Shown here: piece after piece, positions 41,793 to 51,293 of the stretch
Position numbering within the stretch: position 1 is the stretch's first letter
How the letters are laid out: each line of letters opens with the position of its first letter
Position numbers and translations under genes: made by a program
Notes under the pieces: generated by a model
Told to the model about the DNA's origin: nothing
Database searches by the model: none
The model's input: only the letters and a program-made list of their open reading frames with translations
Source: Actinacidiphila glaucinigra
GTDB lineage: Bacteria; Actinomycetota; Actinomycetes; Streptomycetales; Streptomycetaceae
Length of the DNA stretch: 64,000 nucleotides
Direction of reading: 5' to 3'
Assembly: GCF_900188405.1 (NCBI RefSeq)
Contig: NZ_FZOF01000016.1
Coordinates: forward strand, 1 to 64,000

Positions 41793-41814
41793 GTCTCCTC
41801 CGGCCGTCGGGCTG

Positions 41815-41839
41815 TTGTATACAGGCGGACAGCATACAG
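41815..41839. promoter_or_regulatory. Tandem GntR operator before the PAS gene
   Basis: TTGTATACAG (41815-41824) and CAGCATACAG (41830-41839), 15 bp centre to centre, match the CTGTATGCAG-type sites of the oxalate locus. They are 23-47 bases before the PAS start. Confidence 0.6.
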
Positions 41840-42489
41840 TCGTCACATCGAGGGCGGCAGGGTCCGGGTCGGGTACCGCCCTCGCTGAAGTCGGCCGGAA
41901 GTGCCGGGCTCGGCGGTGAGATTGGCCGGATCTCAACGGGCCGTCTCATGGTGCGACTGCGCTCACCCCTCATCTGGGCGCGCTCGGCGACCTAGTGGGG
42001 AGAGCGTGAGTAACGGGGCCCTCTCCCGGCGCCGTTCGCCGTCCACCCAGCCTGCCGCCGGTTCGGGACGCCGGGAGCGGCCGCCGGGCCGGGGTTGCCG
42101 CCGCCTCGGCCGGCGCGCGGCTGACCAGCGAAGGTGCGCGACTCGTACACCTGCGGCGCTTCTGTCGTACGGGCCCCGTGGCGCGCGCCGGGCGACGTCC
42201 GGAGCGTCCGCCCGGAGATCGCCGGCCCCCACGATGCACCGCCCCCGAGACTTATCTGACGATACATCACCACCGCATCGGGCAGCCCCTGACCAGGCAG
42301 CCCCCCGATTTGTGACACCGCCGGGCACGCCTCACCGGATTCCGGACAATGATCTCCGCACTCCGTGACAGCGGATTCCGGCCACTGCCACCATCTGGGC
42401 TGTGTTCGGGCCACTTCAGGGGGCGAGGGCGGTTCCGACGCGGCCACCCCCCATCCCCGCATCGCCCCCACCCATGAGGAGTCGCAGGA
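41840..42489. other. 650-base gap before the metalloprotease gene
   Basis: No gene is supported here. The DNA is GC-rich with open but Arg/Pro-rich frames in several phases, typical of noncoding Streptomyces DNA. The last 200 bases (from about 42250), with lower GC around 42250-42290, should hold the protease promoter. Confidence 0.5.
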
Positions 42490-44802
42490 GTGACCAGCAC
42501 TTTCCGCTCCACCCGAGCCGCGTCGTCCGCGGCCCGTCCGTCAGGGCGCAGACGCGCCGTGGCGACCGCCACCGTCACCATGGCCACGCTCGTCGCGTCC
42601 GTCCTGGCGCTCCCCTCCGCCGGCGCGCAGGAGGGCCCGCAGGGCACCGCGACGGCCACCGCCTCCGGCGCGCGAAGCGTCGTGCTCACTCCCGTGCAGC
42701 GCGGGCAGTTGCTCCGGGCCGCCGCCGGCACGAGCGCCGGTACGGCCGAGTCGCTGAAGCTGGGCGACGAGGAGAAGCTGATACCGAGGGACGTCGTCAA
42801 GGACACCGACGGCGCCGTGCACACGCGGTACGAGCGCACCTTCGCCGGTCTCCCCGTCCTCGGCGGCGACCTGGTGGTGCACGAGCGGGCCGGAGCCCGG
42901 ACGGTCACGAAGGCGTCCGCCGCTCGGCTCACGGTCCCGACGACCGAACCCGCGCTCGCCGCCGCGAAGGCGCGGACGTCGGCCCTGGACATCGCCGGAC
43001 GGGAGGAGACCCGCAAGGCCGCAGTGGACGGGGCGCCGCGCCTGGTGGTCTGGATGGCGACCGGCAAGCCGACGCTGGCCTGGGAGTCCGTCGTCACCGG
43101 CGTCCAGAAGGACGGCACTCCCAGCCGCCTCCAGGTGGTCACCGACGCGAAGACCGGCAAGCAGCTGTCGAGCGTGGAGCAGATCCACGCGGGTACGGGC
43201 ACCGGCCAGCACAACGGCAGCGTGCGGATCGGCACGACCCTCAACGGCGACGTCTTCGAGCTCGTCGACGCCGAGCGCGGCAACAGCGCGGCGTACGACT
43301 ACGACACCCGCGAGGTCGTGACGGACGACGACGACGTCTGGGGCGACGGCACACCGGCCGACCGCCAGACCGCCGCCGTGGACGCGGCCTACGGCGCCCA
43401 GCAGACCTGGGACTTCTTCCAGTCCCGCTACGGCCGCGCCGGCATCGCGGGCGACGGCGTCGGAGCGCGCTCCTACGTCCACGTCGGCGACGGGTACGTC
43501 AACGCGTACTGGAGCGACGCCTGCTTCTGCATGAGCTACGGCGACGGCGAGAACAACGAACGGCCGCTGACGACACTGGACATCGCCGGCCACGAGATGA
43601 CGCACGGCATCACCGCGGCCACCGCCGACCTCATCTACAGCGGCGAGTCCGGCGGCCTGAACGAGGCCACCAGCGACATCATGGGCACCGCGGTGGAGTT
43701 CTTCACCAACAGCCCCAAGGACGTCCCGGACTACCTGATCGCCGAGAAGGCCGACGTCTACGGCACCGGCGTGCCGCTGCGCTACATGGATCAGCCGTCC
43801 AAGGACGACGTGGGCTACGGCGCCTCGCAGGACTACTGGAGCAAGGACACCAAGTACCTGGACCCGCACCAGAGCTCGGGCCCGGCGAACCACTTCTTCT
43901 ACCTGCTCTCCGAGGGCAGCGGCAAGAAGACGATCAACGGCGTCCGCTACGACAGCCCGACCGCCGACGGCAAGGCCGTCTCCGGCATCGGCCGCGAGTC
44001 CGCCACGGACATCTGGTACCGCGCGCTGACCGTCTACATGACCAGCACCACCGACTTCGCCGGCGCGCGCACCGCCACCCTTCAGGCCGCCGCCGACCTG
44101 TACGGGATGGGCAGCGCGAAGTACGAGACGGTCGGCAACGCCTGGGCCGCGGTCAACGTCGGCTACCGCTTCGTCGACCACATCGCGGTCGACAGCACCA
44201 ACCCGCGGCGGACGGCGACCGGCCAGCAGGTCACCTGGCAGATCCAGGCGCAGAGCTCCCGCCCGGGCGCCCTCACCTACTCCGCCAAGGGCCTCCCGCG
44301 CGGCATGTCGATCAACACCAGGACCGGCCTGGTCTCCGGGACCCCGGTCAAGGGCGGCGAGTTCCGGCCCGCGATCACCGTCAAGGACGCGGCGGGCAAC
44401 TGCCGTACCGTCCACTACCAGTGGACCGTCCTCGCCTCCGGCGGCGACGTCTTCGTCAACCCGAACCGGTACGACATCCCCAACTGGGCGGTGATCGAGA
44501 GCCCGCTCACGGTCAGCGGCCGCAAGGGCAACGCCCCCGCCGACCTCAAGGTGACGGTCGACCTCTACGCGGTGCACGTCGGCTTCTACGTGATCGACCT
44601 GGTCAGCGAGGACGGCCGGGTGATCCCGGTGAAGGGCTGGTCGCAGGGCCCCGTCGCGATTCCGGAGCTGCACCAGACGTTCACCGTCGACGCCTCCGCG
44701 ATCCCCGCCAACGGCACCTGGAAGCTGCGGGTCAGGGACAACACCCCCGGCAACTTCATCGTGCTCCCCGGCTACCTCGACACCTGGCGCCTGGGCTTCT
44801 GA
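42490..44802 (+). CDS. Secreted M4 (thermolysin-like) metalloprotease with P domain
   Basis: A 770-residue secreted zinc endopeptidase. It starts at GTG 42490 (GGAG seven bases upstream) with a signal peptide (RRRAVATATVTMATLVASVLA to SAGAQ). An FTP-type propeptide follows (about 60-230). The catalytic domain has HEMTH (His368, Glu369, His372) and the third ligand Glu392 in GGLNEATSD, with the M4 spacing. Then come a bacterial Ig-like segment (about 585-650) and a proprotein-convertase P domain at the C-terminus (YDIPNWAVIESPLTVSG to the last residues). It is likely a broad nutrient protease activated by removal of the propeptide. It is transcribed alone and ends at a strong stem-loop. Confidence 0.95.
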   Translation: MTSTFRSTRAASSAARPSGRRRAVATATVTMATLVASVLALPSAGAQEGPQGTATATASGARSVVLTPVQRGQLLRAAAGTSAGTAESLKLGDEEKLIPRDVVKDTDGAVHTRYERTFAGLPVLGGDLVVHERAGARTVTKASAARLTVPTTEPALAAAKARTSALDIAGREETRKAAVDGAPRLVVWMATGKPTLAWESVVTGVQKDGTPSRLQVVTDAKTGKQLSSVEQIHAGTGTGQHNGSVRIGTTLNGDVFELVDAERGNSAAYDYDTREVVTDDDDVWGDGTPADRQTAAVDAAYGAQQTWDFFQSRYGRAGIAGDGVGARSYVHVGDGYVNAYWSDACFCMSYGDGENNERPLTTLDIAGHEMTHGITAATADLIYSGESGGLNEATSDIMGTAVEFFTNSPKDVPDYLIAEKADVYGTGVPLRYMDQPSKDDVGYGASQDYWSKDTKYLDPHQSSGPANHFFYLLSEGSGKKTINGVRYDSPTADGKAVSGIGRESATDIWYRALTVYMTSTTDFAGARTATLQAAADLYGMGSAKYETVGNAWAAVNVGYRFVDHIAVDSTNPRRTATGQQVTWQIQAQSSRPGALTYSAKGLPRGMSINTRTGLVSGTPVKGGEFRPAITVKDAAGNCRTVHYQWTVLASGGDVFVNPNRYDIPNWAVIESPLTVSGRKGNAPADLKVTVDLYAVHVGFYVIDLVSEDGRVIPVKGWSQGPVAIPELHQTFTVDASAIPANGTWKLRVRDNTPGNFIVLPGYLDTWRLGF

Positions 44803-44818
44803 GCCCGTCCCCGCGGGG

Positions 44819-44863
44819 GTGCGGCCCCACGGTACGGCCTGCCGCCGTGCCGTGGGGCCGCAC
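44819..44863. terminator. Terminator of the metalloprotease gene
   Basis: A 14-bp perfect stem, GTGCGGCCCCACGG (44819-44832) with CCGTGGGGCCGCAC (44850-44863), encloses a 17-base loop that also folds on itself, 16 bases after the stop; a TTCGTTCGTTC run follows. Confidence 0.85.
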
Positions 44864-44941
44864 TTCGTTCGTTCACCCGCCGGGGGCGGGATTGTCCCGG
44901 GCGCCATCGGGGCCGACTCGCCTTGTCCTAGGCTCAGCAGC

Positions 44942-47377
44942 GTGCATGCGCGTACCGCCCTGGAGAAGTGGCTCGCCGGACTCACCGCCGAGCGCCTGAC
45001 CGTCCTGCTGGAAGAACGCGAACTGCCGCGTGCCGCCGGCTACACGCCGCTCACCACCCTCCGGCAACTCGCGGAGCACCTCCTCACCGACGACTCCGTG
45101 GACCGGGCCGTCGCCGCAGGGACGGGAGGCGACGCGCAGCTGCTGGCGTGCGTGGCCGCCCGGGCGCTGAAGACGCACGGGCCGGTGCCCGCGACCGAGC
45201 AGCAGACGTACGCCTGGCGCCCCGCGCCGCCGCCGGTGGACCCCTACACCCGGCTGGTGCCCGAGGCGGAGGTGCTGGACTGGCTCGAACAGGGTGGCAC
45301 GTCACGCGAGTCGACCGTTCGGGCACTGGAACGGCTGCGGGACCGGGCGCTGCTGCTCCCCGCTCCGCGCGGCCAGTTGGCGCTGCCGCCGATGCTGCAC
45401 ACGTGGGCGGCCCGGATGGACGGCTACGGAAGGCCCGCCGACCTGCTGCTCACGCAGGCGTACAACGCGCCCGAGATCAAACGGATCGCCGCCGCCCTCG
45501 GCATCGAGCAGCGCACCCGCGCGGACGCGCAGACGGCGATCCGCAACGTGCTCCAGGACCCCGGCCGGGTACGGGAACTGGTGGCCACCGCCCCGCCGGC
45601 GTCCCACGAACTGCTCGCCCACATGCTGCAGGGACAGCCGCTGCTGCGCACGCACTGCTTCGTCTCGCGGCACGGCGGCTACGCCGGGCCGGACAGCAAG
45701 TACACGTTCCGGGAGGGCGGCAGCGGAGACGAGGGCACCGACTGGCTCGCGGAACACGGCATGGTCGTGCCGGTCGGTACGGATCTGGTGGAACTGCCGT
45801 ACGAGGTGGGCCACGCACTGCGCGGGGAGCAGCCCGCGCCCGCGCCGAGCCTGGACCCGGAACCGCTGACGTGCGTGGCGCCGCTGCCCCGCGACTGGGC
45901 GGGCCGGGGCGCGGTGGCGGCGGGGGCCGCCGCATGGCGGGCGGAACTGGTGCTGCGCGAACTGGCCGCGCACCCCGTGGCGGTGCGCAAGGCGGGCGGT
46001 ATCGCGGTGCGCGACACCAGGAGGCTGGCCAAGGCGGCCGGTACGAGCGAGGAACACACCCGGCTGTGGCTCGACCTGGCGGTGAACGCGGGCCTCGCCG
46101 CCCCACGGACCGAAAAGGAGGAACCGGCTGCCCGCGGCAGAGGGCGCAGGCGACCCACCGCGCCGCCGCAGCCGGCGCGGCTGCTGCCCAGCGAGCGCTA
46201 CGACGCGTGGGCCGCGGCCACCCCCGCCGGGAAGCTGCTGCCGCTGGTCGCCGCCTGGGCCGTCGTCCCGGAGGTGTTCACGTACTGGCCGGAGGAGGAC
46301 GAGACCCCGGTCGCGCTGATCAGCCCCCAGGACCCGTACGCGGTGCCGCTGCGGCACGGCGTGCTGGAGGCGCTGGCCACATTGCGGGACGGGCACGGGC
46401 TGACCGCCGGGGACGACGGACAGGGCGAACTCCTCGAGAGTGCCGTCTGGTTCCGGCCGGCGCTGATGGCGCCCTACGAGGACGAGGACCTGGAAGGGCG
46501 GCTCGACGCCATCTTGGCCGAGGCGGAGCTGCTCGGCCTGGTGGCGCACGGCGCGCTCACCGAAGTCGGCCGCGCTGTCGTGGGCCTGTTGGGCGCCGGC
46601 GCCGCCCGCCACTACCCTGCCGTGCCCGGCGCGGACGCCGACCCGGCGGCAGGCGGCGCGGACCGGCTGGGGGAGGGCCTGGCCGAGCGCCCGGCCCTGG
46701 CCAAGGCGGTGGCCGCGCTGCGCGAAGCCCTGCGCTCGATGCTGCCCGCCCCCAGTACCACGGTCCGCTTCCAGGCCGACTCGACGGCGACGGTCACCGG
46801 CACGCCCGCTCCGGACCTGGCGGCGCTGCTGTCGGCGGTCGGCGACATCGAGTCCGAGGGGCACGCAGTGGTGTGGCGGATCACGCCCGCCTCGCTGCGC
46901 CGGGCCTTCGACGCCGGATGGGACGCCGATGAGATCCTCGAACGTCTCGCCGCCGTCCGCCGCCCGGGAACGGAACTGCCGCAGCCGCTGACGTACACGG
47001 TCAAGGACGTCGCCCGAAGCCACGGGCGGCTGCGGGTCGTGCGATCGGCGTGCTGCATCCGCTCCGAGGACACGGCCCTGATCGCGGAGGTCGCCCAGGC
47101 GCGCGGCCTCGCCAAACTGGGCCTGCGGAAGATCGCCCCGACTGTGCTGATCTCCACGGCGCCCCCGGCGGAGACCCTCGCCGCTCTGCGCGCCGCCGGC
47201 TACGCCCCGGCCCTGGAGGCGGAGACGGGGACCACCGTGCTGGAACGCGTCCCGGAGGAACGCTCGCGACCCATGGTCCCCACTCTCGACCAGGCGCACC
47301 CGCAGTACGGTGAGCCGGTCCGCGGAATCCCTTCCTCGGCACGGGAGTTGGCGGCGCAGCTTGTGGCAGGGCGCTGA
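44942..47377 (+). CDS. Helicase C-terminal / XPB-Ssl2-associated domain protein
   Basis: An 811-residue cytoplasmic protein. The C-terminal part (about 600-790: TVRFQADSTATVTGTPAPDLAALLSAVGDIE, then RITPASLRRAFDAGWDADEIL and YTVKDVARSHGRLRV) resembles the domain found at the N-terminus of actinobacterial XPB-type helicases (Helicase_C_3). The N-terminal part is helical with winged-helix-like repeats (LLVLEERELPRAAGY..., LDWLEQGGTSRESTVRALERL). No Walker motifs are present, so it has no ATPase of its own. It probably binds DNA or a helicase. GTG 44942 is chosen because homology-like sequence begins there; no strong ribosome site is seen. Confidence 0.78.
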   Translation: MHARTALEKWLAGLTAERLTVLLEERELPRAAGYTPLTTLRQLAEHLLTDDSVDRAVAAGTGGDAQLLACVAARALKTHGPVPATEQQTYAWRPAPPPVDPYTRLVPEAEVLDWLEQGGTSRESTVRALERLRDRALLLPAPRGQLALPPMLHTWAARMDGYGRPADLLLTQAYNAPEIKRIAAALGIEQRTRADAQTAIRNVLQDPGRVRELVATAPPASHELLAHMLQGQPLLRTHCFVSRHGGYAGPDSKYTFREGGSGDEGTDWLAEHGMVVPVGTDLVELPYEVGHALRGEQPAPAPSLDPEPLTCVAPLPRDWAGRGAVAAGAAAWRAELVLRELAAHPVAVRKAGGIAVRDTRRLAKAAGTSEEHTRLWLDLAVNAGLAAPRTEKEEPAARGRGRRRPTAPPQPARLLPSERYDAWAAATPAGKLLPLVAAWAVVPEVFTYWPEEDETPVALISPQDPYAVPLRHGVLEALATLRDGHGLTAGDDGQGELLESAVWFRPALMAPYEDEDLEGRLDAILAEAELLGLVAHGALTEVGRAVVGLLGAGAARHYPAVPGADADPAAGGADRLGEGLAERPALAKAVAALREALRSMLPAPSTTVRFQADSTATVTGTPAPDLAALLSAVGDIESEGHAVVWRITPASLRRAFDAGWDADEILERLAAVRRPGTELPQPLTYTVKDVARSHGRLRVVRSACCIRSEDTALIAEVAQARGLAKLGLRKIAPTVLISTAPPAETLAALRAAGYAPALEAETGTTVLERVPEERSRPMVPTLDQAHPQYGEPVRGIPSSARELAAQLVAGR

Positions 47378-47481
47378 GCGGTCGGTCCCGGGGGCCCGGT
47401 CTGTGAACGGAGCCCGGCGCGGTTACAGCGATACCGCTCGTAGGGACGACGTGCGGCAGGAGCGGGCCCCGTCAATGGGCG

Positions 47482-47919
47482 TCATCGCCGCGCCGGCTCC
47501 TGGTGCGGCCGGGAGGAGTTCACCGCCGTGTGGACGAGCCATCCGGCTGCCGCGCCGGTCGCGTACCAGAACAGGTCAGGCGCGTTGAAGGTCGAACCGA
47601 GCACGAGCCGCGCGACGACGCTGCGCTCGGAGAGCTCGGCCGGTATGTCGGTGAGCTGCAGGAACTCGATCGCCCAACTGGCCGCCAGGGCCGTTGCGGC
47701 GGCCGTCAGGGGTGTCAGTCGAGGCGCCGCCAGGACGACGAGCGCGAGCAGCAGGACGGTGTACAGCGCGTCTCCGCCGTACTTGGCCACGTCTCCGTCC
47801 GCGACGGCCCTGAGCGCCAGCCCCGCGCCGACGGTGAGCACCGCGGCCGCGGCCGCGACCAGACGGGTGGTGCGTACGGGGTCGGCGGCACGGTAGCGGG
47901 TTCCGGATCCGAGGGTCAC
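47482..47919 (-). CDS. DUF2809-family membrane protein
   Basis: A 145-residue protein with about four hydrophobic helices (LVAAAAAVLTVGAGLALRAV, ALYTVLLLALVVLAA, LTAAATALAASWAIEFLQL, and a C-terminal LFWYATGAAAGWLVHTA). The EFLQL and the GSTFNAPDLFWYATG motif near the C-terminus are the conserved features of DUF2809 (VanZ-like). Function is unknown. A second small membrane gene lies just upstream on the same strand. Confidence 0.85.
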   Translation of the reverse strand: MTLGSGTRYRAADPVRTTRLVAAAAAVLTVGAGLALRAVADGDVAKYGGDALYTVLLLALVVLAAPRLTPLTAAATALAASWAIEFLQLTDIPAELSERSVVARLVLGSTFNAPDLFWYATGAAAGWLVHTAVNSSRPHQEPARR

Positions 47920-47989
47920 GTGGGCATTGTGCCGGACGTGCGCCGTGCGCAGCGGGCGTGGCCGCTGCGCAGGCTCGTGCTCCCGGTGC

Positions 47990-48226
47990 TCACCGGTCCT
48001 TCGGCGAGATGAAGGAACGGACGAGCCGGCGGATCAGCTCCGCCGCGATCAGTGCCGGCAGCGTCGGTACCGCGAGGTGGACGTCGATCCGGATGCGCGG
48101 GGCGAGCACGCATCCCAGGACCAGCGCGACCAGGACGGCGACGATCGCTGTGGGCAGACGGACACCTTGACTTCTCGGACGCGATTCTTCGGTGGATGAA
48201 CGATGTGTTTGCGTGTCAGGCGGCAC
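47990..48226 (-). CDS. Small membrane protein, hypothetical (78 aa)
   Basis: A 78-residue frame with one clear hydrophobic helix (LPTAIVAVLVALVLGCVLAP) and a second weaker one (VPTLPALIAAELIRRLV), ending in a basic tail. The start at GTG 48226 is uncertain because no good ribosome site is visible; a shorter start may be used. It precedes the DUF2809 gene by 70 bases on the same strand. No family recognised. Confidence 0.5.
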   Translation of the reverse strand: MPPDTQTHRSSTEESRPRSQGVRLPTAIVAVLVALVLGCVLAPRIRIDVHLAVPTLPALIAAELIRRLVRSFISPKDR

Positions 48227-48859
48227 GCCGAGGGACCTCCCATACTCGTTGCCACTCGCTCGGCCCCGGGAAACTCACCGTGGGTTGCAGCCCGACGGCG
48301 AGGGGCCTCCATGTGCAGAGTGGAGGCCTCGTCGGGGCGCGGTCCACCCAGAATTCGGAATCGGTCCGGCGTGCGACGGGAGCGTGCGCGAAATCCGGAC
48401 AACCACGGCACGCGGATTTCCGTACGGGCGCCCAGTACCGCCTGGTCAGAGCCATGGACGGCTACGGGATGAGTATGTTGCGGCCATTCTTGGGACGGCA
48501 TCGCATCGTAAAGGTATTGCCTTTACGATGCCGAACTGCTGCCATTGTCCTCGAGACCACGACGAAATCCGGCTCGCCGGATCTTATCCCGTGCAGCGCC
48601 CGGGTCGGGTGCCCCTGGGGTATGGGTGGTCTCTTTGGCTGACCCCGGCCGTTGCCACTCGCACCAGGGGACAGGGCCGGGTTCTGTTGCAGCGGAGTCG
48701 GCCCGAACGTGCCGACGCCGCGCACGCGTTGAGTCGCGTGCGCGCGCCGGTGGCCTCACGTACCCCGCCCCTCCGCCGCCGTTCCCCCCGTCGGACGGGA
48801 CGCGCCCGGTCGCTACCGGACCGGGGCCCGTCAGGTACCAGGGATCCCGCGCACGCCGC
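48227..48859. other. 633-base intergenic region with a perfect AT-rich palindrome
   Basis: No gene is supported. The region is lower in GC than the flanks, and it contains the inverted repeat at 48503-48531. Confidence 0.5.
48503..48531. repeat. Perfect 12-bp inverted repeat, possible operator
   Basis: GCATCGTAAAGG (48503-48514), five-base spacer TATTG, and CCTTTACGATGC (48520-48531). The low GC and dyad suggest a regulator site or a structured RNA rather than a terminator. No neighbouring gene starts here: the nearest gene ends (48860, minus) and start (48226, minus) are over 270 bases away. Confidence 0.6.
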
Positions 48860-49747
48860 TCATCGGGCGTTCAGCACGGCAGGGACGTTGACCTGTCGGT
48901 GGATGGATTCGTACATGCTGTAGCCCCTGTATTCCTTCATCTCGAGTGCTTCGCGGGCCTGGTCGTCCGACAGGCCCTTGTCCTGGGCGTCCCGTGCCAG
49001 GCCGGTCAGTTCCTCGAGGTAGGCGATCGAGTGCAGGATGTCCGCGCGGCGCATGGTGCGGCCGTGGCCCGGCACGATCAGGGTGTCGTCGTCGAGGATG
49101 TCGTGGAGGCGCTGGTAGGTGGCGAGTGCCTCGTCCGCCCGACCCTCCAGCAGCCACGGGAACGCCGGGGGCGGCGCCTGCAGCATGTTCCCGACGAAGA
49201 CGATGTTGTCCTCGCGCATGCGGACGACCAGGTCGCCGTCGGTCTGGGCGAAGCCGATGTGGTCGATGTCCACGTGCTTGCCCCCCAGGTCCACGGAGCA
49301 CGGGCCGGACACCGCGATGTCCGCGGAGCGGGGCACCACCTCCTCGATGCCAGCGTTCGGGCCGAGCAGGTCGATCATGAAGGCGCGGTCCTGCTCGAAG
49401 CGCTCGTCGATCACACGCTTGGTCGCCTCGTGGTGGATGATCACCGTCTGTGACGGGAAGGCGAAGTTCCCGAAGCAGTGGTCACCATGGAAGCTGGTGT
49501 TGACCAGGAACCGGATGGGCAGCGGGGTCACCGTGCGCACCGCGCCGATGACCTGGGACGCCAGACGGCCGTTGCTCAGCGATTCGACCACCAGCACTCC
49601 CGAATCGCCGACGACGAAACCGGCGTTGGTCGCGGTGTGGTCGGTGTCGTCGACGTCCGTTGCCATGACCGCGTACACGCCGTCGGAGAGTTCACGGGCG
49701 TGCATCCGGACGTCGGCGGGATCGAAGGGCCTGTTCTTCTGCTGCAT
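48860..49747 (-). CDS. MBL-fold metallo-hydrolase
   Basis: A 295-residue metallo-beta-lactamase-fold hydrolase. The metal motif HGDHCFGN (from NTSFHGDHCF) is an HxDH variant with glycine in the usual HxHxDH place: the first His is in SFHGDH. Further metal-site segments are GHGRTM (last His) and the SADIAV/VDIDHIGF strands. The N-terminal part reads VMATDVDDTDHTATNAGFVVGDSGVLVVE, usual for the family. Start ATG 49747 follows AGAAAGA. Its upstream neighbour on the same strand is a disulfide-type flavoprotein 116 bases away; they may share a transcript. Substrate is unknown. Confidence 0.88.
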   Translation of the reverse strand: MQQKNRPFDPADVRMHARELSDGVYAVMATDVDDTDHTATNAGFVVGDSGVLVVESLSNGRLASQVIGAVRTVTPLPIRFLVNTSFHGDHCFGNFAFPSQTVIIHHEATKRVIDERFEQDRAFMIDLLGPNAGIEEVVPRSADIAVSGPCSVDLGGKHVDIDHIGFAQTDGDLVVRMREDNIVFVGNMLQAPPPAFPWLLEGRADEALATYQRLHDILDDDTLIVPGHGRTMRRADILHSIAYLEELTGLARDAQDKGLSDDQAREALEMKEYRGYSMYESIHRQVNVPAVLNAR

Positions 49748-49863
49748 GGTTCTTTCTCTTCTGGGAGGCGGGTCGGGCCTGTCCCATTTGTCTCATGGTC
49801 GGACGGCCGTTGCATCCTGCCCCGCCCGCACCCCGACGCGGGCGGAGCGCCGGGCCGGGCCGG

Positions 49864-51249
49864 TCAGGGCAGGACCTTGTCGAAGACCTCGTTCAGGGCT
49901 TCGGTCGAGCTCGGGTGGGTGTAGATCGCGTCGCGGAGCTGCGTGGCCGTGATGTGGTGCCGCATCGCCAGCGCGACGGTGTTGACGATCTCCTGCGCGT
50001 CGATGCTGAGCAGGGCGGCCCCGAGGACGAGGTCGGTGTCCGAGTCCACGACGAACTTCATGACGCCGCGCGTCTCCTCGACGGTGTAGGCGCGGGGCAT
50101 GGCCACGATGTCCGCGACCTTCTCCCGCGAGACCCTGATGTTCAGCCCCTGTGCGCGCGCCTGGCTCTCGGTCAGTCCCACGGTGGCGAGCGGGGGCGTG
50201 ATGAACAGGGTGTGGGGTACTGCCCTGCGGTCGGTCGTGGTGCGCTTGCCCTCGCCCAGGAACTGGTCCAGGACGATGCGTGCGTCGTCCAGGGAGATGT
50301 AGGTGAACTGCTCGCCGCCGTTGACGTCGCCGAGTGCGTAGATGTGCGGCTGGCTGCTGCGCAGGTATTCGTCGACCACGATCGCCCCGTTCGGTGCGGT
50401 GCGGACGCCGGCGGCGTCGAGCCGGAGGCCGTCCGTGACGGGCCGGCGGCCGGTGGCGGGCAGCAGCGCGGAAGCCTCGACGCTGTGGGTCCGCCCGTCC
50501 TTCTCGTAGACGACGGTGGAGACGGCGCCGCTGTCACGCACCTCGGTGACCTTCGCTCCGGTGATGACGCGGATGCCGTCGCCGGTGAGGATCTCCCGAA
50601 CGGTTTCGGCGATGTCCTCGTCCTCCCGCGGCAGGAGCCGGTCGGCCGCTTCGAGGACCGTCACCTCGGTGCCGAAGTGCCGGTAGATCCCCGCGAACTC
50701 CAGGCCGAGGTATCCGCCACCCAGGACCACGAGACGCTCGGGCAGGTTCTGCGTGCGGGTGAGCTCCGTGCTGGAGACCAGGTGGGGGCTGCTCGCGAGG
50801 CCGGGAATCGGGGGGATCACCGGCTCCGACCCCGTGTTGACCAGGATCGTGGGGGCGGTGACGGTGACGAGGTCCCGTCCCTCCCCGACAGCGACGGTGT
50901 ACGGATCGACGAACCGGGCCGTTCCGGTGATGACCGTCGCGGTGTCCCTGCCGTTCAGCGCCTCGAAGTTACCGGTGCGGAAGGCACTGGTCAGCGCGCG
51001 TACGCCGGCGATCGAGTGGGCGAAGAACTCCTGCGCGTCGTCCCCCAGGCGTTTGGCGTCGGCGTAGTGGACGAGCATCTTGGTCGGCACGCACCCGACG
51101 TTGGGGCAGGTTCCGCCGTACATGTTCTCGGACCGCTCGACCATGACCACGCGGCGGCCTGCCTCGGCGAGCACGTGGGCGGCGGTCTTGCCGCCCTTGC
51201 CGAAGCCGATGACCAGGACGTCCGCGGTGAGTGCTGTGGTGATCTCCAT
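49864..51249 (-). CDS. Pyridine nucleotide-disulfide oxidoreductase (mercuric-reductase-like)
   Basis: A 461-residue FAD enzyme. It has the FAD site at the N-terminus (VLVIGFGKGGKTAAHVLAEAGRRVVMVERS), the redox-active pair in GGTCPNVGCVPTK, the NAD(P)-binding motif GGGYLGLEFAGIYRHFG, the second FAD motif IYALGDVNGGEQFTY, and a C-terminal dimerisation domain with HPSSTE. It lacks the extra N-terminal metal-binding domain and C-terminal Cys pair of true MerA, so mercury reduction is unlikely; a thiol or quinone reductase role is more plausible. Start codon ATG 51249 faces the AraC regulator gene, 73 bases away. Confidence 0.9.
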   Translation of the reverse strand: MEITTALTADVLVIGFGKGGKTAAHVLAEAGRRVVMVERSENMYGGTCPNVGCVPTKMLVHYADAKRLGDDAQEFFAHSIAGVRALTSAFRTGNFEALNGRDTATVITGTARFVDPYTVAVGEGRDLVTVTAPTILVNTGSEPVIPPIPGLASSPHLVSSTELTRTQNLPERLVVLGGGYLGLEFAGIYRHFGTEVTVLEAADRLLPREDEDIAETVREILTGDGIRVITGAKVTEVRDSGAVSTVVYEKDGRTHSVEASALLPATGRRPVTDGLRLDAAGVRTAPNGAIVVDEYLRSSQPHIYALGDVNGGEQFTYISLDDARIVLDQFLGEGKRTTTDRRAVPHTLFITPPLATVGLTESQARAQGLNIRVSREKVADIVAMPRAYTVEETRGVMKFVVDSDTDLVLGAALLSIDAQEIVNTVALAMRHHITATQLRDAIYTHPSSTEALNEVFDKVLP

Positions 51250-51293
51250 GCGTCGAGTCTGCGACCCGGCCACCGGTGCAAATAGACTCGAAC

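Noticed and set aside
49864..51249. Naming the flavoprotein mercuric reductase
   Set aside because: The N-terminal heavy-metal domain and C-terminal cysteine pair are absent, and no mer regulator or transport gene is near.
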